A stretch of 64,000 nucleotides of DNA from assembly GCA_030867875.1 (NCBI GenBank), contig JAOWCC010001751.1, forward strand, positions 21,288,026-21,352,025, given 5' to 3'. The notes under the pieces are model-generated. The model did no database searches. It worked only from the letters and a program-made list of their open reading frames with translations, and was not told the origin of the DNA. Shown piece after piece: positions 35,701 to 47,700 of this stretch (its first letter is position 1; each line of letters starts with the position of its first letter). The position numbers were made by a program, and so were the translations under genes. The DNA comes from Actinernus sp. WN-2022. Taxonomy: Eukaryota; Cnidaria; Anthozoa; Actiniaria; Actinernidae.

Positions 35701-38700
35701 CCAAGATGGCGGCTACTCAGAGAGAAGACCCTGGTAAAGGCTGGATCACGTGATCAAATACTCCCAGATTTTGGGAGTATTTTGTCACGTGATTTGGCAA
35801 TCTAAGATGGCGGCCAAGCTAAATATGAGAATAGTTCATGACGTGTACAAACCATAGGTATCCCAATCCGGAGTGAGCGAGAAGCGATTAACGGTATTTC
35901 CACGCGGCGAACGATGCAGTGAAAACAGGTCTACTAAATGGCTCGAAATTGAGTTTACTTGGATAAAGAACCAGTGGAAAGGTATCACAAAGCTACCAGG
36001 ATGTATCTAAGCTAGAAGAGAATCCTAAAAAGCCGTTCATTTTCCGTTAGCGTTGAAGCGAAGCGATCAATCGCACATGTTCAGGTTTAACGGCTTCTCC
36101 TGGCTTTCCCACTGATGAACCTTACCAGAAAACTACTCAGTAATGCACTTCATCTATTGCTCTATCTACACAACGTGTTTTAAGGTTATTTAAAATCGTT
36201 TTATTGATCAAATTTGAGCAGTCGAAACTATATACAAGTTCATCTCTCTGGACTCAGTCCGTTTGGCCAATAAAAAGCATTGTTAGAACAACCCTTGCGT
36301 TATAATCGAAGAGCCAATCAGAATACGTGACAGTTCAGCCTTTACCAGGGTCTTCTCTCTGAGTAGCCGCCATCTTGGATCTGACCGAGAAGACCCTGGG
36401 AACGAGGTTGCTTCTCTTGTTAGTTCCACCAACATGGCCGCCACGGCTTTTGTTATTTGAATCTCTGGGGATTGGCTGCAAGCCAGCAATAGCATTTACA
36501 AACAGGTTTTGCTAATAGCACTACGAATCTCGTAGAAGTGCCTTTAAATTCTTTGCTATCCAGTACATCCACGTGACTGTATACTGCAAAAGGACCAATG
36601 CCCAGCACGAACCAAACCTGATCAACATTTACAGCAACAACATGACAATGGTCGTGAGGCTTCTGTATTTAATGTATTACTAGTGCTAGTTTAGCCTACT
36701 TGCAGGTTCTGGTTGATTTGGGGTTCCTGTAGTGGGGGAGAGGAGGAGGAAGGAGGCGAAAGAGAAAGGAGAGCCTGCAACAAGACCCTGTGTTTTTGAT
36801 TATCTGATTGGTTGAACCGAGAAGAGACGCGCGCACTTTGTTCGAAAATGGCGTGTATTATGGTGTAAGCAGCACGCGCGAGCTAAAATTGAAAACTTTT
36901 CACTCGTGTTGTCATGATCAAATCATTTTTCTGCTGTTTTCTCAGATTTTTATTATCAAACATACAGTAGAAATACAAGGGGTTCGATGCTAGGGTACAT
37001 TTATAACAGAATCTCGTCGAAAATGTTGATTTTAAAATTATTTGTGAAACGCGTAACTTGCAATGGTATGTGACGTCATGGGGCGAATTTCAAAAACACA
37101 AGGTCTTGTTGCAGGCTCTCCTTTCTCTATATCCTCCTTCCCCCTCCTAGTTTGGACTGTAGTAGTCGCATTACCTTTTGTATACTGCTTTTGAGTTCTT
37201 GAGGTGGTTGTGTTTCAGAACTTAGTGGTTGGATGAAGCACTGGTGCTTTTGGGGTAGTCTTATTAATGTCCAATTCTGGGTACAAAAAAAATAGGAATC
37301 TGTTATTATTAACAAACCCTGATCATGCAAACTTGAGATCAAGAACATGAAAATGGTTGTGAGGCTTCTGAATTTATAGTGCGACTATTGAAACCGGGGT
37401 CACTTAGACAACGAGAACTAAACACATTGCAAAATGAAAATAAAGCTTTCCAAAGTATAAATCCTAGCACATCCATGCGATTTTCCTCATTCGAGTGACT
37501 TCAACTTCAGAACTAGTCCACCAAATTTGCCTTTTACCGGATCGAAGTTCGAGCAAGTTGAAATGCTATTGTCTTGTACTCGACACTGATTGGCTCAAGT
37601 AACCGTAAGTTGAAATGCTATTGTCTTGTAATCGACACTGATTGGCTCAAGTAACCGTAAGTTGAAATGCTATTGTATTGTAATCGACACTGATTGGCTC
37701 AAGTAACCGTAAGTTGAAATGCTATTGTATTGTAATCGACACTGATTGGCTCAAGTAACCGTAAGTTGAAATGCTATTGTCTTGTAATCGACACTGATTG
37801 GCTCAAGTAACCGTAAGTTGAAATGCTATTGTCTTGTACTCGACACTGATTGGCTCAAGTAACCGTAAGTTGAAATGCTATTGTCTTGTAATCGACACTG
37901 ATTGGCTCAAGTAACCGTAAGTTGAAATGCTATTGTATTGTAATCGACACTGATTGGCTCAAGTAACCGTAAGTTGAAATGCTATTGTATTGTAATCGAC
38001 ACTGATTGGCTCAAGTAACCGTAAGTTGAAATGCTATTGTCTTGTAATCGACACTGATTGGCTCAAGTAACCGTAAGTTGAAATGCTATTGTCTTGTACT
38101 CGACACTGATTGGCTCAAGTAACCGTAAGTTGAAATGCTATTGTCTTGTAATCGACACTGATTGGCTCAAGTAACCGTAAGTTGAAATGCTATTGTATTG
38201 TAATCGACATGGATTGGCTCAAGTAACCGTAAGTTGAGATGCGTTGTTAGAGCGGTTTTCAGTTGAGTGTAGTAAAACCAAACGCAAACTACCCACAGCC
38301 AGCCAATCATAGGAGCGAGTAATCACAAGTAACTCATAAATGGCTTCCCTGTGAGCCAATGACAAACCAAAGCAAAACCAAAACCAATTTGCGTTTGGTT
38401 TAATTTTGGAATCTGATTGGTTGGTTTACTTTCTCAGCCAATAGGAGAGCTTAGTAAACGCAAAATCAAAACATTTCCGACACAATTGAAATCCGCTCTA
38501 TCGTGCTGAAATGTCACGGATTGGTTCTCATTGTACAATACCTTTGTAAAGTCGTGCAGTATAACGGACTCGTCCACGTCATCGAAGGGAAACACGTGAT
38601 ACGACTCGGTTTGTTTGGTCATGTCTATATGAATATCCTGATCCACCACAGATTTGCCATTCCTTATTCTAATCGTAAAGTCAACTGCTGGCTTGGGCTG

Positions 38701-41700
38701 TAGAAGAAAGAAAGAGTTCGAGATTACAATCCGTAATACATGGCCCATAATACTGGCCTCCTGGGCCGGGTTGTTCAAACCCCGATTAGTGTTAATCCTG
38801 GATTAACTCTGCACAAAACCTATTGGTTGTCATGGAAATTAACCCTGGATTAGCACTAATCGGGCTTTGAACAACCCGGCCCTGATTGATTAAAACGTCA
38901 GACTGATTCAAAAAGTACTGGTTGCCTCACGACCCCGCCGGCGCGAACTGATGACCATATCACACCATTAATGCGCGAATTACACTGGCTGCCTGTCGAA
39001 CAGCGCATCGTTTTTAAAGTACTTTTGTTGACTTTTAAGGCTTTGCACGGCCTAGCTCCTACTCATTTAAGTGACATTATAGAACAGTACAAACCAACAA
39101 GATGCTTGAGATCAGCATCAGATAACTTGTTACGTGTACCCGTAAGTAATTTAAAATCGTGTGGCGACAGGGCGTTTTCTGTGGCAGCCCCTACCTTGTG
39201 GAATGCGCTTCCCAAGGAAGTGAGATCATGCAAATCGCCGTCTTCCTTTAAAAGTAATCTTAAAACGCATTTATTTCGCCACGCTTTTTAAATATACATT
39301 ATAGTATATTGTTTATATAGTGTCTTATTTCTCAAGTTTTTATATAATCATGTAACTTTTATTATATTTTTATTGATATCATTGTAAAGCGCCTAGAGCT
39401 GTAGAGTATAGGCGCTATATTATTATTATCGCGTTTGCGGATTGGAATTGAACATTTCAAATTAGGTGTATTCGTACGTTGGTTAAACATCGGAAACATC
39501 CGACAATGTTTCATGAAATCCCGAGTGTTCTGATTAGTCAGTCAATTATCGGACAGTGCTCCGATCGGATAGTTGTTTATTAGCACTAGGCGGAGCACCA
39601 TACATATCGCATGAGAGTGAAATTTTAGCGACATGTTCTTGCTCGACCACCCGCCCGGGCACCAGCACGCGGAACACGTGAGATTTTCGAGTCCTGAATC
39701 GGGTGATCGATTCTGTTTGCCTATTTAACGCCGTCCTGTCGTCCTTTGCATTCAATCCTCCGCTTATGGGAATTTGTGAATTTCTAAATTATCTCAATGA
39801 TCAGTGTAATAGCCCACTTCCGCGATATGCTTTACTTGTCACGCACAAAGGTTTCAATACGAGGCTCCGTGCTAAATTAGATTTATTCTTTTCACTGTGA
39901 AAAGAAACATTTAAATTAGCACGGGGCCTCGTATTGAAACGTTTGTGTGTGACAAGTAAAGCATATCGCGTAAGTGGGCAATCGTTTTGCGTAATGCGTA
40001 AATTATTCAATTTCCAACTTTAAGTTCCGTTACATCTCCGCATGCACGCATATGCGTCATGTTCTTTCTGTTGTATGCCGTCACCTTTCCCTTTATTTAT
40101 GCGCGTGCAACTCATCTGCACGTGCAGTATTTATTTTCATAACTACATCTGCGCGCAGGCATTACATTTTCGTTACATTTGCGCGTGCAACTCATCTGCA
40201 CGTGCACTAGAGCAGATTTCGTATGAGTGTAGACGTGCTGTGCCGTAGTTCTGTGATTTGATTGAATCAGCAGGACAAAAACAATGGGAAACCATTTCAA
40301 CGTCACGGCATGCCGTACGGTAACCATGCTGTAGTCAGTGCTGTAGTTTGTGCCACTCATACGAAATCTACTCTATTTTCGTAACTACGTCTGCGCCAAG
40401 GAGGAATGGAAGGCCTTCCCGTGAACACTTGCGCTTGAAAATTTGTCAAGAAGGCAAGAAACGTGAAGTTTTTCGCGAGTTTTGTCATTTCCAACTAAAT
40501 TTCTCCTTGAAGTTTTTTAACTCTAGAAACTAGAGATAATAATAATATTTATTACTTATATTGCGCATTTCCTATAAAAATACTCAAATGCGCATTACAG
40601 TCCTTACATTCATAATCGAAGTCTATAATAATAATACATACGTTTTAGGAGCATTATACAGCGTTCAATGCTCTTCCAATATCAATGATAGTAATAAACT
40701 AAAAATAATAAAAACAATCTAGTTACACGTGTTCTAGTAATATCGAGCAAGCTATATAAAAAGAAAAGTCTTTAACTTAGATTTAAACACAATAACAGTG
40801 TCGGCACTCCTGATGTTAGACGGAAGAGAGTTCCAAAGTCTTGGAGCGCAGATCGAGAATGCTCTATCACCGTAAGACACAGTATTTGACTTTGGTATGG
40901 ACAACAAGTTATAACTAGAGGATCTTAAAGTACGCGGGCTGGATTCAACAAAGTCAGAAATATACTTTCTAACTTTACTACTCGCTAAACAGCTTCAATT
41001 TTTGAACTTTTCATACAGTCTGAGCATATTTATCGGACACTTTTCTCGAGAGGTTGTTTGGGAAAAAATTCCCGCGAACTCAAGTTGTAAATCTTACCCT
41101 GAAAGAAGTTAACTACAAACCTTTTAGACAACTAACCTTACCTGGAAATTAGCATGAGCAGTTACATAAATATATGTGTCTAATTTATGCAAAGGGCTCC
41201 AAAGGGTTCCAGGTTTAAGAGGTTTACAAAGCCGTTGAAAATGCGTATATTGTTTACGGTGTTTCGATACCATTCACAAAATGTCGCGCTCACTAGATAT
41301 ACAGTACTCACGCCGATCTTTCGTGAAGCATTTCGCGAACAATCAGGAGCGGTGTTTATTGTTAATTATACCCAAAAAAAAACAGATGATACTTTGTTAA
41401 TCATTTTACTTAAAAATAATTACGATTACCTGAAAAAAATAAAGGGGAGAAATAAGTAATACTTTGGTCTATTCAGTAGCGCCCTCGTACAAAAGCAGCT
41501 TTCAGCGCACGCTCGTTGTTCGAAAATGGCGTGAGTTTATTAAAAATTGAGAACTTTTCACTCAAATCACAGGTAATTCTCTGCATATTTTCCCATTTTT
41601 CTAAGGCTTTCATTGTAAAATATTTGCCAGAAATACAGAGAAGTCAAACCTAGCCTAAACTTACGTCAAAATCCCAGGAAAAACTTTGGTTTCGAGGTGC

Positions 41701-44700
41701 TTTGTGAACATTTGTGCTGCTGAGGTCCGATCTCAGTCCACGAAATTCGACGCAGAATGAATTGCTCACGTGACCGGGAAAATTGATAATTTATTTACTT
41801 ACTTCGGCCATAATAGAAGATACAAAATAGAATAAAGTAAAATATACAACAAACAAAACATAGAGGCCAGGAGAACCAACACATCGTTAGCCAATTACGT
41901 TGGTTTCCTATGAAAAATAAAATTACAATAAATGATCTAATTACAATACTTATTTCAACCTAAAAGCAGCATTTAAGAGGTGCGGTTAACTGTCTTGCCT
42001 GGTGACATTTCAGACATACAGACTTCCAAGACCTAGGGTTCTCGATGTTAAATACAGAAGTGATGGCAGACACGTAATATTTAAATAGTAATGATCTAAA
42101 CTTAGGTAAAGAGATATCTGATTTACACAGTTCGTGTGGAAGTGTATTCCAAGTTCGGGAAGCTCTTATAAAATAATTATTTTGGTAACACAGGGTCTTG
42201 ACATTAGGAATCTGATAAGTAATAAGATTAAGTGAGTTATCCATCGAACGTAGAGAGATGCTTAAATTCACCCTGTTTACAAGCTTTGGCAAAACATCTG
42301 GAGCTAAGGTTACTAAACCGTGTTTTGCCTTATACAAGAAGATGAGGTCAAGGTATTCATACCAGTAACATAAAGGTAAAAGCTTTAGAGTTAAGAGTCT
42401 AGATTTGTAGGAGATGTCTGTTTGGAAGGGCAACAGGAGAATAAACTTAGTAGCCCTCCTTTGTGTTCTTTCTATATCCTGCGTCAGATCGACAGTTTGT
42501 GGGCTCCATACTTGTGAGGCATAGGCAAGGTTCGACCTAACCAGGGACAAGTACAGACATCGACGGGCGCTAGTACTTTTGACTTTGACTTTGACTTTGA
42601 TAATATAGTTGCTACGCAAAGGATTGTGGGAAGGCCTTCCAATCCTCCTTGCTCTGCGCGCAAGCATTACATTTTCCGTTACATATGCGCGTACAACCAT
42701 GGATCGTAAAGACTCAACATCTTCTTTATTGTTTTCATTTTCCGTTGTCTTCTTTTTTCTTCCAAAGCTTTTGAACTGATTTCCCTTCATTCTACCAGAC
42801 AGTTGTTTTTGTATTTTTACCTTTGTTTCCTTTATATAATTTATCGTTTTTTTTTTTTGTTGGGGGGGGGGAGGTGGTGGTGGGTCGTTACCTCAGTTCA
42901 GATAATTGGGAGCTCCGCTTTTAAGCCCGGTCCTCACTAGCGACATAAGCATAACAGTCTTGTCTTATGTTCTAGTGAGGACAGCCGCGACATAAGCATA
43001 AGAACATACGCATGCGTAGTAAACACCTGTGGGTCAACTCGTGTCTAGGCTTATTTCGCGGTGGTGAACAAATTTAGCCAGAGATGTTTAATACGCATGC
43101 GTATGTTCTTATGCTTATGTCGGGCTTAATTCCATTTAATACAACCCCTGTTCACAGCAATACTGGCGAACGCACTTGTAATAATCTGTGATTACTTCTA
43201 GTATAACTTAGTAAACTCACAGTGAATTACAAATTAAGAAATCTTCAACCTGTTAAAGTCTTAGGCTTAGCTTTTAAGTAGTTTTTTTTTTTTTTTTTTG
43301 CGAAACATTGCACATTGGTACCAAAAATTAGAAACAGGGGTGATTGCCTCTGTTTTCTTTTAGTTTCGGCGGGAAACTGGGAAGACGCGCGCGGCGCGCG
43401 CGACCGGCTCATCAAATGCGCATGCGCGTGACGTTTTGCCGCGGTGAAGCATGCAGTAGATAGAGCAGATTTCGTATGAGTAGGACAAACTACGGCATGT
43501 CCGTCACCGTGCTTTAACTGCGCTGTACTGTAATTCTGTGATTTGATTGGATCAGCAGGACAAAAACAATAGGAAACCATTTCAACGTCACGGCATGCTG
43601 TACGGTAACCGTGCTGTACTGTAGTTTGTCCCACTCATACGAAATCTGCTCTAGGGTATTTTTGGAGGTGAAAACGAGCTAAGCTAGCCGTTGTAAGTAA
43701 CGAGGTCGGCTCTTGTAATGTTTTGTCAATGTATGCACATACACTCAGCTAACTGCAAACCTAGAGACAATATCGTAGCAAATGTTAGCCATTTATGGAG
43801 CGTTTGGCCTGTGTACAGAGCATTAATCCTCTTCAGTTATTTTTGAAATGTTCGATGTCAAATATCAATCGATTTACATGACTAGTAAACATTCCGCTCG
43901 TAAGTATAAAGTGTTAAGTGAACTAGGCTTTATCGCCGCCCCATAAATGAACTCCGTGAAAGTATGCGGAAATCTAGGATCTAGTTTTTGAACGACATTC
44001 AGATCTTCTGTAAAATGGAGATGGGAGTAATGTTATTTTTTCGTATTTTGAGTGTAAACTAAAGTACCCTGGGTGTGCCAAAGGTTCGTTCCAGTCTTGC
44101 TCGTGCGGTCTGGTTTCATAAGGGCTGTTTGCGAAAATAATGGCTCAGAGAGGCAGTAGAACCGCTGGCATCCAGCGTAAGTGTTAAGAGTTGCTTTAGA
44201 AAGAAATCAAGCTCGAGAGATTGACGGAAAATCATGATTGCGTGACTGACCATGTTACCTTGGCGTCGGCAGCATTCTTAATAAGACGTTTAACTTTCTG
44301 TTAATCCCAAGTAAATTAATGGTTAATTAAGGGATTATATCTGGAATACGATTCCGGAGATTTTAGTCCTCGCATACGTTGCATACATGCACACTCAACC
44401 TGTCTAAAAATAAAGACAGTTTATAGTGTTAATGCTAAATCTGCTGACACCTGCTTTTGGAGTGCAGGCCAGGGTAGAGTTGGCGTTTAATCGTTCCTGC
44501 TTCGCTGTGACACTAGAAATATACGGTAACTTGGCCAGTCTTTCTTTGCGATAAACTGTTAGGAGGTTATACCAAAATTTTCTCTGGGAAACGGGGGGTG
44601 GGTGGTACTGCCACCCATAAGTAATCATATGGTACTAAGATGCAAGGAATCTAATCAGCAAATGTGTACAGATACTAAGACAAAAGGAAAGTCGGATTGT

Positions 44701-47700
44701 ATGGTTAGTGAAAGGATATAATTAAAGCTATCAAATGCCGCAAGTATCTAAATAACTTGTTACCATTTGCAACTATCCAAATCAAACCTCACAGTATCAC
44801 TAATGGTTTTGTACTCTTTAAAGTGCCCATGAACAATATTTTATTTTATTTTAGATATCGATTCTACATTAAGTAAATGGTACAATATATACTGGTTTGA
44901 ATGCTGTGCCAAAGACTTAATTTGGGCATGCGTAATTGGCACCTCGTGTTCTTCCCTAAGGACTTGGAGTCGTTATTTAAGATGATATTTGCATATATCT
45001 TTCACTTGACGCCAACCAGTTTACACAGTCGGTTATCCGAGCCAAAATTTATAGACATTACTATGTAATCCCGGCTTTATACAGCGTTTGTATATGTAAG
45101 TAAGTTTTTTGATGATCCTTAACCTCCATGGGTCTTGGCGAATTCGCATAGGGTTGGAGTATACGTTTCCAGAATAATTTTTCCGCAAAGTGAGGTTTTA
45201 ACCTGGTTTTTCGTATCCGGCGATTCGTCATTAGTTTAACATTAATATGAAATGTGTATATACGGCAATAAACTTGACATAACTGGTCGGAATCCTCCTA
45301 ACACACCATGCTTGATGTGTATGTAGAATATACAACATACATATTTTCTATGCGGCGGAGCGCAGTGACAGAGCATAGAATAGAGTTTTTAATTTCCTAA
45401 ATGCTAATTACATGACGTCAAGGGAGGCATCAATTATTATACAAAACATGTTGTTACAAATAAACCAATTTCTCAAATGATCAGTGTTATACCCATGGTT
45501 GAAATAAAATGATTTTAGAAATTTGTTTTCCTATATCGGCAGAAATACCCATTCACAACCCGACCACTAGGAAGTGATTGCAAATACCTCCCCTGACGTC
45601 ATGTAATTAGCATTTTGGATATTAAAACCTCTTTAACTCAGCGGCACAGCATTCAAAGCAACACAAACATTACCATTCTACTATTCACTTGATTTAGAAT
45701 TGATATCTAAAATAAAAAATGTGGTTCATGGGCAGTTTAACGTGGAACCACTCAACATTGACCTACTGCACTTTTTCCAATTAAAATAAGATTCGCCATT
45801 TATGTATAAGGTATATTAGTGTATGATGGTTATGAGATGTTCAATCCTTGGATAGGTATCGTGATCCTAATAGGGTATCTGATATACATTTCTTCCTAGA
45901 CGCCCGGCTAAACTTAACAAAGGGTCAGGGTTTCTTCGCGGCATCACACACCTATTCTAAATTGACGGGAGTACTGTCAGTATTAACCGTTAAAGGTGCT
46001 ATGCCAATCGAATTGAACCTTCAAGTTTCTTTAAAACAAAATAATATTAATTGCAAAATAACACCCTGAGATTGAAGATAAATACCATATGAACGTTCTG
46101 GTATGTATGCTTTTCAAACATTTACGATAGAGGATGGCAAAGATTAAAGTGGATTACAAAAGGTTATTGTATTAACTTGATTTCGGTTTTAGTGAACCGA
46201 ATTCAAGTTGCTCTAAATTTGTCTTAAAAGTAGTATTTTCCATCCACTCGAACCTTTGCCATACTTCATCAAAATTGCCTCACATTTTCTCCAATGCCGA
46301 GTTATTTTGTCTTTGATCATGAGCCGACAGTTTATCATTTTGTGGCTGATACTTGCTCCTTCAAGTGAGTAAAGCATGAGTGTACTCCAGTGAAGTTGCA
46401 TCCAATTTAGAGTAACAAAATCGATAGCGTTTCGCTAAAAAGGATTGCAAAAGATATTTCGTATCTTTTGAACGCCGCTGATTACCGTTAAGTAATTTTT
46501 TCCGTAACATTCTTTCTGCAGGAGGTTGCATGGAGTTTGAACTGGTCGCCCCTCATAACATTCCTTCTTCACTCACATTTGTACGATAGCGCGCACAAAA
46601 ATAGAAAGCTAGAATGCACAGAATAATGCCTGGCAATCAACGAGCTTCGATACGCTTTTTAAATCAGCAATTTAAGGTGTTATTTTAAAGACCATTACAC
46701 AAGCAAGCCGGCATGCATACAATGGTTATACCGGGAAGACGCATTCTGGGTGGAAAGTTAATCCCGGTATAGAATGTGTAACATGAAGAACGTATTTTTG
46801 TAAAGGATTGCAAACAACTTTTGTTGCCAAGACTGTGTCCTCCCAAAACGAGAAGCCCCCGTGTTTCGATGAGTACGTGCTCACATTGTCTACCACAAAA
46901 ATCTTAGTCTCGCTGCATGTGTTTGTTTGTAGCCAAATATATGCATTACCTCACAAACTTCAAACAGAGAAACTTGCTGTGAGTGTCTCGAGTTTCAGTA
47001 GTCATCTTTGTATAAAGCGAAACTTCAGCAGGCGTATAGGCATTTATTTGTACGTTGTTCATACCAACTTGTGAATCACTTGAAGGATATGTTATAAGGA
47101 CGCTCAGTAATTCGAAAAGTCCGATCCGGATGTCGATATTTAAGTCGATTGTTTGAATGAGACTTAGGCCAATAAAACAAAAGATCAATTGCAAAATTGT
47201 GTTCAGGGCCAAGGGGAATGTTTCCGCAGGTACAGGATCAACTTTTTTTTGGAATTAATTTGTTTTAAGAATTGAGGCATTGAACTAACTATACTACAAG
47301 CGAAATTTTCCATAAACAATTTTAAAAGTCCTGTTGTACCGACTTAAAGTTTTATTTTGTTGATATCGACTAAATGCACAATTATAAAGGAACAAAGATA
47401 CAAATTGTTGCGTATGAAACAGAATGTCTGATCTATAAGTTCAGGAAACTCTCGAGAAAAGTTATAGCGCCCAAATTGTCATTAACATCACTGAGAAACT
47501 GATAATCGCTCATTACAAAGCATTAATTTTATAGAGCAACTTAAAACATACTTGAGCCAGCCGAGTCTCAAGAGGAACAAGTTCTATAGAAACATGACAA
47601 CAAGTGGTCTTTGCTCGTTAATCTGTTTTGAAAAAAGTTACAAGGGTCAATAAATATTTCGACTTCGTGTAATTAATGGATGGTTGATATGTCAAACATG

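Noticed and set aside
37555..38245. Possible CRISPR-like array (regular 52-bp repeats)
   Set aside because: No unique spacers: the whole 52 bp is repeated head to tail in a eukaryotic intron, so it is a satellite.
42600..42790. N-terminal extension of the 276-codon LINE frame
   Set aside because: The LINE likeness starts only at about 42590; upstream is a CTTTGA microsatellite and unrelated repeat that happens to be open.
44404..44628. Minus-strand frame with AG and GT borders that could be an extra BRICHOS exon between exons 2 and 3
   Set aside because: Its phases do not fit (it would need phase 0 at both ends), it has no BRICHOS or linker likeness, and exon 2 to exon 3 already joins smoothly.
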